Part shown: positions 45,601 to 54,641 of the stretch, piece by piece | Numbering within the stretch: the stretch's first letter is position 1 | Layout: the number at the start of each line of letters is the position of its first letter | Assembly (NCBI GenBank): GCA_049317525.1 | Contig: JBMOIC010000012.1 | Span: forward strand, 1 to 64,000 | Direction of reading: 5' to 3' | Length of the DNA: 64,000 bases | Source of the DNA: UBA961 sp049317525 | Lineage (GTDB): Bacteria > Bacteroidota > Ignavibacteria > Kapaibacteriales > UBA961 | The notes under the pieces: generated by a model | Told to the model about the DNA's origin: nothing | The model's database searches: none | Seen by the model: the letters and a program-made list of their open reading frames with translations, nothing else | Position numbers and translations under genes: made by a program

Positions 45601-48443
45601 ATATTATTATAACCTTGATTTGTTGTAGTTGTATCTGTTGCACAACCAACTTCAATACCATTTGATTCGATAATGAATGTAGATGTACCAGTAACAGTAG
45701 TTCTTCTATAATAGCCTAATACATTGTATACTTTATTTTTAGAAATTTTTGCACCGTCTTCATTTCCAATAAATATACCTGTTCTACCTACTTTAGAAAT
45801 TTTGTTACCTACAATTTCAGTACCTGTATTATAATAACGTACTAATTTATTACGTTCTTTTAATGTACCAATACCTAATGACATTACACCAATACCAAAG
45901 CCTGTAATTTCATTATTTACAATCTTATTTTGCTTATTACCACGATAGGTAATATTGTTTTCAACTATTACTGTATCTAAACCAGCACGATTTGAACCAA
46001 ATTCATCAGCAGGAGGAACATTTCTTTGAGCAATACCAGCTGAGAAAGTAAATAGAGTCGCGCCACTACCAATTGAATCTTTTGCAAACAATAAGTTTGA
46101 CTGATCGATTGAAATCAAAGGTACTGCAGACCAATATTCTGTTTCTGGAGTACTAGGATCATTTTCAATTAAATTATTCATAATTGAAATATTGTTTGAT
46201 CTTTGTCCCATATAGAACACTGCTTTACGATTTGAGCCAGTATACAAGCGGAATCTAAATGACTTTTGTGCACCACCATCAAAAGTAATATAACCTGCAC
46301 TATTTGCATTTGCTTTAGATGGAAACTGACGATATACTGCATTTGGATTAGATGGAGTTAATGATTGACCAAACAATACACCAATACCATTCCCAGATCT
46401 TAATTGAATTGTTACACCACCTCTTAATAATCCTACAGATGTAGAATCTGGTGTAAATCTAATTGGAGCATTAGAACCAGCTCCAAGGATAGTTGATGTT
46501 AGATCCAATGCAGGTGCGCCTACATTAGTTACATCTCCAACTTGATAATTTGCATCTGTTAAATAGAAATTAACTGGGCCTCTAATACCTCTTGTATACA
46601 ATGCATTTACTGCCGCATCAATAGTACCGAAGTTTTCTATTCCAGATTTAGGTACTGTTCCAACAGTATAATTGCCATTCATTCTATCATTGATAGTAAA
46701 TGTATAACATTGCTTGTCATTTGGAGCAAACTGATCACCAGGAGCAATTGTTTGAATACAAATTTCAAGATTACCTGGTTGAGGAGGAGTAAATTCATCA
46801 AAAATTGCAGGAGCAACATTGTATGAACCAGTAGGAACTTCAACTGTAATTGTTTGAGTTGCGATAACAGTTCCATTTAATGTTGCTGTCATTTGAACTG
46901 GAATACCATCGGCATTTAAACCATTATTTGCAATGATTGCTAAAGGCTTGATTGGACGTCCTGCATATAATAATGCTGAACCAGGATTTTGAAGTGATTT
47001 TGCTTCAAAATCATTCAAATACCACATACGGAATTTATATGCGCAATCAGTTGCAGGCATTCTATCATTTGCTGTTTGTTGATCAACTGCAAATTGATTT
47101 GTTTTTGTTTCTAATAATTTTGCTTTTAAAACTATACAGAATGAATCTGGAGTCGCTACAGCAAATGAAGGAAATTGTACTTCATCAATAACAGCTGTTT
47201 TTAATCCAGCAGTGTCTAATCCACCACCTTGATCTGTACTTCTTTCTAAACTGTCCATTTTAATTAATGAACCATCTCTTGAATTACGGATTTCATAATA
47301 TGCACGATATCTTGAAATTGTTTCTAATCCAACATTCATATAACGAGCACGAATAGGAACTGATCCTAAATAGCTTTGACGTCTTGATGGTAATGGAGAT
47401 TCAATACTGGAAACAGCAATATCTCTATTAACCGCTAAGTTAAATATCTTTGTCCATGTTTGAGATGCAACTACTGTAGTACCAAAAAGTAAATCATGTG
47501 TCGCTACAACTTTATATGTTCCACCTGGAAATCCAACTGTGGTAAATGTTCCATCATTTGTTGGAATGATTCTTGCCATTGGACCACTTGCTGCCTGTGC
47601 AGTATATGTATAAGCGCCAGGACCTTGTGGAATATCGATAACTTTACTTGTTAAATTACTTGGATCACGCATTGCATACATTTCTGTATTCTGATCTATA
47701 CCAGAAACATTTTCAGCTAAAATAGTATATGTAACTTTTTGGAAATAGCCAGGTACATTAATTCTGTCAACTAATAAAGATGGCTTAGGGAACATATTTG
47801 AACTTCCATCAAATACATATCCAACTTCTAGAACTAGTCCACTAGCTGATATATTTGGGAAATTTGTTCCACCTGGCCATGAATTGGAGATTGAACCACT
47901 AAGAATCTGAATATTATAATCCTCAGATTCTCCTTCTCCAGTTGCGGTATTGGTACATGGGTCTATATTAACACCAGCAGTAGCATAACCACAACGTATA
48001 CGAAGGCGCCATGTACCAGGGGTTGCATTTGCAGGAACTGTTACAGTACCTGTTACTGTTGAACCAGCAGCTAGTGTGGCAGCTGAAGCATAAAATCTTT
48101 CAGATGTTTCGAACACACCATTACCATTCCAATCAGCCCATATTGCAACACCTTCTGGATAAGAAGGAGTGATTGTAAAAGAATAATTATACGTAGAACC
48201 AGCTAATGTATTAGCTGTTAATGCATTATAATACTGATAACCATTTGTTTGATTATTACATCCGCTGAGATTATTTGCTATGTTAGCAAATGAAAAACTT
48301 TGAATATAATCCGAATACAAACAACCAGACGGATTAGTAGGAATGCAATATTGTGCATTCGCCTTAGGTGAAAAACCAAATATCGTTAGCATGCAAGCTA
48401 ATGCAATGCCTATCGACAAATAGTATCTTTTCATTCGGTTCAT
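42639..48443 (-). CDS. Very large secreted beta-helix protein with GEVED and T9SS sorting domains
   Basis: A 1934-residue exported protein. A signal peptide (about 1-30, ending ANA-QYC) is followed by a GEVED domain at about 65-180 (WADWNGNGVFETSERFYAS, then GEGESEDYNIQIL). Immunoglobulin-like segments follow to about 630. The central part, about 640-1290, has N-rich repeated strands (NNLIENDP, IVNNEITGFGIGVMS, VGNKISKVGRTGIFIGN, EISYNEVNDV, VIVANNTV-like) characteristic of a right-handed parallel beta-helix. Residues about 1780-1850 resemble the common pre-sorting-domain module (VELVEFDARKLGKSVSIDWS). The end is a T9SS type A domain (SRPNPVSGIASFDY to VVK). A GGAG element is 7 nt before the ATG. 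Adhesin or polysaccharide-binding function is plausible, not shown. Confidence 0.9.
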   Translation of the reverse strand: MNRMKRYYLSIGIALACMLTIFGFSPKANAQYCIPTNPSGCLYSDYIQSFSFANIANNLSGCNNQTNGYQYYNALTANTLAGSTYNYSFTITPSYPEGVAIWADWNGNGVFETSERFYASAATLAAGSTVTGTVTVPANATPGTWRLRIRCGYATAGVNIDPCTNTATGEGESEDYNIQILSGSISNSWPGGTNFPNISASGLVLEVGYVFDGSSNMFPKPSLLVDRINVPGYFQKVTYTILAENVSGIDQNTEMYAMRDPSNLTSKVIDIPQGPGAYTYTAQAASGPMARIIPTNDGTFTTVGFPGGTYKVVATHDLLFGTTVVASQTWTKIFNLAVNRDIAVSSIESPLPSRRQSYLGSVPIRARYMNVGLETISRYRAYYEIRNSRDGSLIKMDSLERSTDQGGGLDTAGLKTAVIDEVQFPSFAVATPDSFCIVLKAKLLETKTNQFAVDQQTANDRMPATDCAYKFRMWYLNDFEAKSLQNPGSALLYAGRPIKPLAIIANNGLNADGIPVQMTATLNGTVIATQTITVEVPTGSYNVAPAIFDEFTPPQPGNLEICIQTIAPGDQFAPNDKQCYTFTINDRMNGNYTVGTVPKSGIENFGTIDAAVNALYTRGIRGPVNFYLTDANYQVGDVTNVGAPALDLTSTILGAGSNAPIRFTPDSTSVGLLRGGVTIQLRSGNGIGVLFGQSLTPSNPNAVYRQFPSKANANSAGYITFDGGAQKSFRFRLYTGSNRKAVFYMGQRSNNISIMNNLIENDPSTPETEYWSAVPLISIDQSNLLFAKDSIGSGATLFTFSAGIAQRNVPPADEFGSNRAGLDTVIVENNITYRGNKQNKIVNNEITGFGIGVMSLGIGTLKERNKLVRYYNTGTEIVGNKISKVGRTGIFIGNEDGAKISKNKVYNVLGYYRRTTVTGTSTFIIESNGIEVGCATDTTTTNQGYNNINTEISYNEVNDVASYFISRGINVNQSQNNYSATGILENTLQPSVNENTKVFGNLVFGLSRGINFNGSKVFNTAVHRVGIQLTTDRQTGQAFSQNLGNAWSLTQSFTTQAASLTTPRTSFNPAKNARAYFTRGDIVANNTVLIQDDSLSTRMGTAVGIAIQNSFNAVMTNNAVAVTQPLDATSLFYGFPYSAYFYQGLLPKYSGGLSSNRNVAWTSRPTGFPTSTWTKQGAFMRFVEIDTLSQVLLGSCQDEFNTRDQWYNWTGQDKNSFEANFVASSTDSLLLIGQYPVVSMRQKRTVGSIINNAGERLSYVTQDIDGEPRGTAQNPYDIGADEFNGIPYVNDVEVLTITAPRAYKSGTCTYGGPFSDVEYVTADTSSVPVMVRLRNNSTLSQTISLTGTYAMESAATSGNAVATYGVPSPIGTISVIIGAGETRDVKLGDVSVQTLSTLGTAYTSPTWMQSAVDATMRPNVTPRYEFTASFVNGYQDENNSNNAFASQARFYVRQSNVSKFMISVLNSGFDHKNTLPTAPNYANNAVGRMNTDSLRTALDSLGFFSDPTKLVPNDKRVYRYDILDRTGWEARSFDYTPYKMLLWSEDNTLLLRTERDQLRAYLASGSSTLKKNLIISTQNVVSNHVGLNATNDEFFVNNQLRSSVVRNGAAIVTTPVAAGYTPTVVALGQSFIDGVFVQRGLSELIKTTGFVNGTYIDPAPRPSLMRIFTNAQSQGLSRVAFRYRTTDAGIADTAMGVATTSTNWNVINYGIDWRHFAKSGQRTGLERVLRGSFDYIQFNAGKVTPVELVEFDARKLGKSVSIDWSTASESNSAWYEVEKAEKVAGNLEFERIETVPAAGNSTSRRDYNTVDMNVRNGSSYIYRLRMVDRDGSFKYSDEVAVVIGDVNSNLSISESRPNPVSGIASFDYSVQNSGLVTVVLTDMMGREISTIFSGNINAGTHTLEVSSSDLASGVYQIIVKSGDSFATRSIQVVK

Positions 48444-48835
48444 AAAGAAACTCCGAAGAATGTAAGAAAAGGTAAAAAATATTTATATATAGTACTTTTA
48501 ATGTTAACTACATGTATTTGCACACATCAGTTATTATATCCCAAAATGCTGATTTAAGGCTTTACTCAGGAATGTTTTAAAGAATAAAAGGGAAATGAAT
48601 TTCTCTAAGTCTAATAAAAACAAACACTTAAACAACAACCTGCATCTTTTATGGAATCCAACAATCGTGCATTGAATACATACAACGAACTAAAATAGGT
48701 AAAACAATGAATCCTAGCAAGAAAAAATTCCTAATAGGTCCAAATAATTTTCCACAATAAAAATGAAGTAAAAGCAAATGATAGATAAGCCCATATAAAC
48801 TATATAATAATTACGAACTATTCTATTTGTTTACA
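48444..48835. other. Intergenic region upstream of the large T9SS gene
   Basis: About 392 A/T-rich bases between the flavin reductase stop and the start of the large secreted-protein gene, both on the minus strand. It must contain the promoter of the latter. No RNA gene, repeat or convincing terminator hairpin was seen. Confidence 0.5.
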
Positions 48836-49750
48836 TTACCTTTTAATTAAAGACCAAGCTTCATGGACAAATCCCATCTTTAACAATCTTTTGATTCCAT
48901 TATGTCTAAATGCATTTGACGTAGGGTCAAAAATCAAGCCAAGGTTTATATCTTGGTTTGTTTCGTCAGACTTAGAAAGAAGCTCTACTGCTTTTTCTAT
49001 ATATTCAACAGAGATATGTGGAATTTCTTTCACACCTGCCAAGATTGCTAAGTCACTTGCACAAAGAACTTCACTTGTTAACACATCTTCTGGTAAATTA
49101 TCAAAGCCAATTCCATTCCATTTTGGTTTATGTACTTGATAGATTGACATTGCATCTGCTCTGCAATAATAATCATAGCCCATTCTAGCAATCAAATCTA
49201 ATTTAACGGGGTCAATATTACCATTTACAATCACATCATTTGATATATGTATCTTTTTTACTTCCAAGAGCATGATATTTCCATTGCCACCAATATCTCT
49301 TCCCAGTTCCTTTGTTTCTATAAATACACATTCCATTTGAAATGGTGATTCTAATACTCTTGGTGCTTTAATTAATATTGAGTCTTGTTTATGAAGACCA
49401 CACTTAACAAACTCATCTACAATACTTTCATATTCACATGAAGCTAAACTTATCTGTTCTGTCATTGAAAAAGTGACAGCATTTACTGTGCACTCTCCAG
49501 TTTCTATAATATTTGTATATGTATCTTTTATTTTACCTGTAGCTGCGCTAATAGCAGGCCCAATAGCTATGATTGGCGGTTTAGAAGCAAATGAATTATA
49601 AAAACTATACGGAGATAAATTACATATTCCATTTTTACTAATCGTAGATACTAATGCTATAGGCCTAGGCGCAACGCCACTTAATAATATCTGATGTAAA
49701 TCTTTATGTGGGATATCACCCGGAACAATCGTAGTCATAGAATTACTCAT
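48836..49750 (-). CDS. Flavin reductase-like domain protein
   Basis: A 304-residue protein with an N-terminal FMN-binding split-barrel (about 12-200): APRPIALVSTISKNGICNLSPYSFYNSFASKPPIIAIG is the signature of the flavin reductase-like family, and GECTVNAVTF and MLLEVKKIHIS follow. The C-terminal 100 residues are helical and not recognised. Members reduce flavin with NAD(P)H or bind FMN without known substrate. A near-perfect AGGAGG (49758-49763) sits 7 nt before the ATG, and the start overlaps the ymdB stop by 8 nt, indicating translational coupling. Confidence 0.88.
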   Translation of the reverse strand: MSNSMTTIVPGDIPHKDLHQILLSGVAPRPIALVSTISKNGICNLSPYSFYNSFASKPPIIAIGPAISAATGKIKDTYTNIIETGECTVNAVTFSMTEQISLASCEYESIVDEFVKCGLHKQDSILIKAPRVLESPFQMECVFIETKELGRDIGGNGNIMLLEVKKIHISNDVIVNGNIDPVKLDLIARMGYDYYCRADAMSIYQVHKPKWNGIGFDNLPEDVLTSEVLCASDLAILAGVKEIPHISVEYIEKAVELLSKSDETNQDINLGLIFDPTSNAFRHNGIKRLLKMGFVHEAWSLIKR

Positions 49751-50552
49751 TAATAGTCCTCCTCATTTCTGGGAACATAAAGGGACTTATAGATAGAGAC
49801 TTTCCAGTTTCAGCATCAATTTCTAACACTACTCCCGAGATTTTTGCGTCATTTTCTGCCATTTCATATTTATGTGCTGTTTGCAAAATCAAACGTTTAA
49901 GCGCAACTTCTTTATTCATTCCTAATACTGAGTCATAAGGACCTGTCATCCCTACATCTGTTATATATGCAGTACCCTTAGGCAGAATACAAGCATCTGC
50001 AGTTTGTATATGAGTATGTGTTCCTAAAACGGCAGAAACTCTTCCATCAAGATGCCAACCCATAGATACTTTTTCTGCTGTTGCATCTGCATGAAAATCA
50101 ACAATAACTATATGAGCTTGCTCTTTTATTTTGGATAAAGCATAATCTGCCCCTCTAAAAGGACAATCTATACTTTGCATATAAGTACGGCCTTGTAATT
50201 GCAATACACCGATTGTAGGAATTCCAGTTTTATTAATAAATGTATAACCTCTACCGGCATTACCTGGAGGATAATTATATGGCCTAATTACCATCGGATT
50301 ATTAGCAAGCAATGGTTTTGACTGCCAGTTTTCCCATATATGATTGCCTGTGGTAATTGCATCTGCGCCTAATTCGAATAATTCTCTAGATTCTTTATCG
50401 GTTAATCCTTTACCATTGCAAATGTTTTCACCATTAAGGATAACAATATCTGCTTCGTATTTTTTTATAAAGTTCTTCAGGAAAAGTCGAATTGCACCCA
50501 TACCAGGATCACCAACTATATCTCCAACAAACAAAATCTTAACTTTTTTCAT
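49743..50552 (-). CDS. ymdB: YmdB-family metallophosphoesterase
   Basis: A 269-residue calcineurin-like phosphodiesterase of the TIGR00282/YmdB family, known in Bacillus to hydrolyse 2',3'-cyclic nucleotides and affect biofilm decisions. Metal ligands are visible in FVGDIVGDPG (Asp), ILNGENICNGKG (Asn-Glu), TTGNHIWEN (GNH), IVDFHADATAEK (His) and VLGTHTHIQTAD (HTH). Length matches. It is upstream of, and overlaps, the flavin reductase gene. In Firmicutes this family is often next to rny; here rny is in the same window but about 8 kb away. Confidence 0.93.
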   Translation of the reverse strand: MKKVKILFVGDIVGDPGMGAIRLFLKNFIKKYEADIVILNGENICNGKGLTDKESRELFELGADAITTGNHIWENWQSKPLLANNPMVIRPYNYPPGNAGRGYTFINKTGIPTIGVLQLQGRTYMQSIDCPFRGADYALSKIKEQAHIVIVDFHADATAEKVSMGWHLDGRVSAVLGTHTHIQTADACILPKGTAYITDVGMTGPYDSVLGMNKEVALKRLILQTAHKYEMAENDAKISGVVLEIDAETGKSLSISPFMFPEMRRTINE

Positions 50553-50675
50553 TCTTTATTTTTCATTTATTACTTAGTCAATTATCTTGTACACAAAATA
50601 AGAAATTTAGCACCTTTTAATTGCTAATACCTTCATTGTGATAAGTAAAAGCATTCTTAATACAAAATCTAATAC

Positions 50676-51509
50676 ATGAATTCAAAATCTACAGCCATAA
50701 TCTTTCTATTATGTACAGCCATTTTATGGAGTACGGGTGGCTTTTTAATTAAATTTATTGAATGGCATCCTATTGCAATAGCTGGTGGAAGAAGTATTAT
50801 AGCAGCATTAATCATGTGGGCTTATGTAAAAAAACCCAAATTTACATGGTCTAATATCCAGATTATGGGCGCAGTAGCATATGCATTCACAGTTATTTTA
50901 TTTGTTATCGCAAATAAATTAACAACTGCAGCAAATACTATTTTATTACAATATACTGGGCCAATCTATGTTGCTTTATTTAGTTATTGGTTTTTAAAAG
51001 AAAAGATTACTAGTATAGATTGGATTACTATTCTGACTGTAATTCTTGGTATGACTTTATTTTTTATTGAGAAATTAAGTCCTGATGGAATATTAGGCAA
51101 CTTCATAGCAATTTTAGCTGGAATTGCTTTTGCATGGCTAGCACTGTGTTTAAGAAAACAGAAAGATGGATCACCGCTAGAATCACTCATTCTGGGCAAT
51201 ATTCTTACAGCGATAATAGGCTTACCATTTATTATTGATACTGGAATACCTTCTCAACAAAGTATGATTGCCTTATTCGTTTTAGGGATTTTTCAATTAG
51301 GGATTCCATATATACTGTATTCAAAAGCGGTAAAATATGTTTCTGCCTTAGATGCTGTGTTAATTCCAGTATTAGAACCAATATTAAATCCTTTGTGGGT
51401 GTTCTTGCTTTTAGGAGAAAGCATTGGAATGTGGCCAATGATAGGCGGAGCAATTATCATAGTTGCTATTACCACAAGATCTATACTGTATAAAACCAAA
51501 ACACATTAA
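50676..51509 (+). CDS. EamA/DMT-family transporter
   Basis: A 277-residue inner-membrane protein with ten predicted helices in two EamA repeats (about 6-135 and 145-270). AILWSTGGFLIKFIEWHP and NTILLQYTGPIYVALFSYWFLKEKI mark the first repeat, and VLIPVLEPILNPLWVFLLLGE the second. DMT proteins export or import metabolites, but the substrate is not predictable. It begins a plus-strand run and ends 5 nt before the DUF5522 gene, suggesting cotranscription. Confidence 0.92.
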   Translation: MNSKSTAIIFLLCTAILWSTGGFLIKFIEWHPIAIAGGRSIIAALIMWAYVKKPKFTWSNIQIMGAVAYAFTVILFVIANKLTTAANTILLQYTGPIYVALFSYWFLKEKITSIDWITILTVILGMTLFFIEKLSPDGILGNFIAILAGIAFAWLALCLRKQKDGSPLESLILGNILTAIIGLPFIIDTGIPSQQSMIALFVLGIFQLGIPYILYSKAVKYVSALDAVLIPVLEPILNPLWVFLLLGESIGMWPMIGGAIIIVAITTRSILYKTKTH

Positions 51510-51514
51510 TATAT

Positions 51515-51718
51515 ATGATGCAATCAGAAGAGACCTCGCAATATCAAAAAATTAAAGAAATCCATGATAACATGTGTTTGCAAGATAAAGACTATTATAG
51601 AGATCCATTAACTAATTATCTTGTCTTTACAAAAAACAAACATCTAAATAGAGGATATTGCTGCAGAAATATATGCAGACATTGTCCTTATGGAACCAAT
51701 CCAAAAGCTATCTTATGA
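51515..51718 (+). CDS. DUF5522 family small cysteine-rich protein
   Basis: A 67-residue protein matching the DUF5522 family. DYYRDPLTNYLVFTKNKHL is followed by NRGYCCRNICRHCPYGTNP, the characteristic CC...CRHCPYG motif that probably binds a metal. No membrane segment. The function of the family is unknown. It starts 5 nt after the DMT transporter stop; 48 nt separate it from the TonB-dependent receptor gene. Confidence 0.9.
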   Translation: MMQSEETSQYQKIKEIHDNMCLQDKDYYRDPLTNYLVFTKNKHLNRGYCCRNICRHCPYGTNPKAIL

Positions 51719-51765
51719 TTTTAGACAAAAAGTATCTATAATACACTAAGTTTGCATGTAATTAC

Positions 51766-54639
51766 ATGAGTCATATCTATCTATTAAAAACAATGCCCTC
51801 AGTACTTCATACTCGATATTTACTTATTTGTATACTGATTTTTACCGGTTCATTTTCAGCGAATTCTCAAAGTATAATCACTGGGTTGATTACTCAGAAA
51901 GGTAGCGGAAAACCAATGAGCTCTGTTACTGTAAGAATGACAGGAACATATTATGGAGCCATTTCTGATGCAAATGGAAAATATAGTATAAAAAAAATAC
52001 CTGTGGGCGCAAATTACACTTTGGAATTAACACGTATTGGATTTAGAACAATAAAAAAAACAGGGATAGCTATAGGAAAAAATGACACATTAACACTTAA
52101 TTTCAATATGGAAGAATCAAAAGTTTCTTTGGATAAAGATATTATTGTTATTGGTGAAAGACCTTTAGTAGATGTAGAAGAAACTCAAAGCCTGAGATCG
52201 ATTGGTAGAGAAAATATACAGCAAATGGTAGCAGAAAATGTTACAGATGTGCTTACTCAACAAACAGGATTAACTTCCCAGAATAAAGAAATCTTTATTC
52301 GCGGAGGCCGTGGCTATGAAGCAGCGTATTTATTAGATGGTGTTTCAGTTCAAGACCCACTAGCCGGAACAGGATTTGGGCTACAACTATCTGCAAACTC
52401 TCTTCAAGAAGTAGAAGTAATCACTGGTGGATTTAACCCCGAATATGGCCAAGCAACTAGTGGCATAGTAAATATAAAAACAAGGGATGGAACATCTAAA
52501 TATGAAGGATCTGCATCGTATAGAAGAGCTCAAAGATTATTTAATCGAAATCCATTTGACAAAGACACCAATTCTTCATTTGCTACCGATATCGCAGAAT
52601 TTACTTTTGGAGGCCCAGAGCCAATAACAACTAGTCTATTACCTGCATTAGGACTTCAATTACCTGGGAAATTTAGCTTTTTCCTTAATTTCTATGGGAA
52701 TTTTTCAGATGATTTAGCTCCTGAATTTGCTAGGGTTCCAATTCGATCTACTTTGGTAAATCCTTGGATGTCATTAAGACAAGATAATAGCGTGAATATT
52801 ATGGGCAAACTGTCTTGGATTATCTCTCCTTCTATGCGCTTAGCTTATACGCATACCAATAGTATGGGAATGAATCAAAATACTAGAACTGTTCAAACAA
52901 ATCTTGAATATGTAGTACCAGACCCAGGATATCAATTTAATTATCAAAGCAATTTTGCTGGTGCTTTAACCTATGCAACCATACAAAAGTTAAATTCTAT
53001 TACCTTTTACCATTCATTAGGCCCATCAACATTATATGAATTAAGAGTAAGTAATTTTTTTACACATCTTAAAGTAGATGCCAATGGTAAAAATTATTCT
53101 GAGTATAGAGAACCTCAAGATATCCCACAAATTCCTGCCGAATACTATGAAACTGGCGACTCCAACAGGCTAGGAATTATACCTGGTGATGGTTTTTTTG
53201 ACACAGGAAATGGTAATATTTGGCGCGAACATTATATGGATGAATGGACTCTAAGAGGAGACTTAACAAGCTATATTTCTGAAAAGAATAAAATAAAAGC
53301 AGGTGCGGAATTTCGCTTTCAAGAACTTCAACAGACAGAAATATTTTCTCCTTGGCTTGGCCCACTTGGTTTAAATAATGATATCTTTAAAACCAATACA
53401 ACAATTGGGGCATTATATGTCCAAAACAATATTTCATTTAAGGGGTTGATTCTTAATTATGGAATAAGAATGGATATTTGGGCACCTGGCTTACTTGTAG
53501 ATAGTGCAATCGCTAATGTGAATATCCCTACAATTACCGATCTTCAAAGAGAGTCATATAATAATGGAACTTTTGAATTATTTGGCAGACATTGGAAAGC
53601 TCGATTAAGCCCTCGATTAGGAGTATCTCATCCAATTACAGAAAATCAAATGTTATTCTTTAGTTATGGACATTTCAATAAACTGCCAAGGCCTCAATTT
53701 GTATATGCAAAACTGATGCCTCAAGCAGCTAATTCTACTTTTCAACGATATGGCAATCCAGATCTAAATTTTGAAACTACAATAAGTTATGAACTTGGAA
53801 TAAGAAATCAATTAACCGAAAATGATGTGTTAACCATAACAGCATATTATAAAGATATATTTGACTATGTAACTTCAAGGCGTATCCAAAATCAAAACCC
53901 AAGACTTTTAGGTGGATCTTTTACTACATATATCAATGGAGATTATGCTCGTTCAAGGGGATTAGAAATTGAATACAAAAAAAGAATCGGCGATTGGTTT
54001 ACTGGCGTTATTTCGAGCACTTATTCTGTTGTTACTGGTAAATCTAGTTCTGCTGAACAAGCTGCTTTGGTAGATAGAGGGCTTTCTGCAGAAAGAATTA
54101 CCGAAGATTTTATGCCTTGGGATAGACCTTTACAGCTAAATGCAACAGCAAATTTTATTGTTCTAAAGAATAAACCACTTTTTGATATAGAAGGCCTAGA
54201 TAATATCAATGCATATATTAGATTCTTTTATCAATCTGGAATGAGATATACAGCCCAAATACCAGTAATAGACCCTAGTACTGGTAAACAACAAGTATTA
54301 GATAATGGAAGGCCCGCATACAGAACAGATGAACAAAACCCTTTGGGTGCTATTGGACAAAATTGGTGGTGGGTAGAACTAAATCTTCAGAAAACTTTCA
54401 TGTGGTCTGGTAGTAGAGTTACTTTTTCTTTTGAAGTAATAAATCTATTCGACAATAAAAATTCTACTATTATCAATCCCATTACAGGAAGATCTTATGA
54501 ATTTGGAGACCCAACTTCACTTGGTTTAAATGATCCCAAATATCCAGACTTACAATCTCCATTAAGTCCTTATCCTTTTAATCCTGCTCGGTATCTTACA
54601 AGAAGAACACTAAGATTTGGTGTTTCAGCTGGATTCTAA
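51766..54639 (+). CDS. TonB-dependent receptor with carboxypeptidase-like N-domain
   Basis: A 957-residue outer-membrane receptor of the CarboxypepD_reg-like plus plug type, but not SusC. A signal peptide (about 10-36) is followed by the beta-sandwich SIITGLITQKGSGKPMSSVTV (about 38-120). The plug domain spans about 130-240, with EIFIRGGRGYEAAYLLDGVSVQDP and GGFNPEYGQATSGIVNIKTRDG. A beta-barrel ends in RRTLRFGVSAGF. There is no adjacent SusD, so it is more likely a metal, vitamin or peptide receptor. An internal ATG at 51793 (MPSVLHTRYLL) gives a more normal signal peptide and may be the start. It is followed by 2 nt and the squalene/phytoene synthase gene. Confidence 0.9.
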   Translation: MSHIYLLKTMPSVLHTRYLLICILIFTGSFSANSQSIITGLITQKGSGKPMSSVTVRMTGTYYGAISDANGKYSIKKIPVGANYTLELTRIGFRTIKKTGIAIGKNDTLTLNFNMEESKVSLDKDIIVIGERPLVDVEETQSLRSIGRENIQQMVAENVTDVLTQQTGLTSQNKEIFIRGGRGYEAAYLLDGVSVQDPLAGTGFGLQLSANSLQEVEVITGGFNPEYGQATSGIVNIKTRDGTSKYEGSASYRRAQRLFNRNPFDKDTNSSFATDIAEFTFGGPEPITTSLLPALGLQLPGKFSFFLNFYGNFSDDLAPEFARVPIRSTLVNPWMSLRQDNSVNIMGKLSWIISPSMRLAYTHTNSMGMNQNTRTVQTNLEYVVPDPGYQFNYQSNFAGALTYATIQKLNSITFYHSLGPSTLYELRVSNFFTHLKVDANGKNYSEYREPQDIPQIPAEYYETGDSNRLGIIPGDGFFDTGNGNIWREHYMDEWTLRGDLTSYISEKNKIKAGAEFRFQELQQTEIFSPWLGPLGLNNDIFKTNTTIGALYVQNNISFKGLILNYGIRMDIWAPGLLVDSAIANVNIPTITDLQRESYNNGTFELFGRHWKARLSPRLGVSHPITENQMLFFSYGHFNKLPRPQFVYAKLMPQAANSTFQRYGNPDLNFETTISYELGIRNQLTENDVLTITAYYKDIFDYVTSRRIQNQNPRLLGGSFTTYINGDYARSRGLEIEYKKRIGDWFTGVISSTYSVVTGKSSSAEQAALVDRGLSAERITEDFMPWDRPLQLNATANFIVLKNKPLFDIEGLDNINAYIRFFYQSGMRYTAQIPVIDPSTGKQQVLDNGRPAYRTDEQNPLGAIGQNWWWVELNLQKTFMWSGSRVTFSFEVINLFDNKNSTIINPITGRSYEFGDPTSLGLNDPKYPDLQSPLSPYPFNPARYLTRRTLRFGVSAGF

Positions 54640-54641
54640 TT

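Noticed and set aside
46952..47191. Plus-strand open frame inside the large T9SS gene
   Set aside because: Antisense shadow: hydrophobic-rich and without any motif, within a clearly coding minus-strand region.
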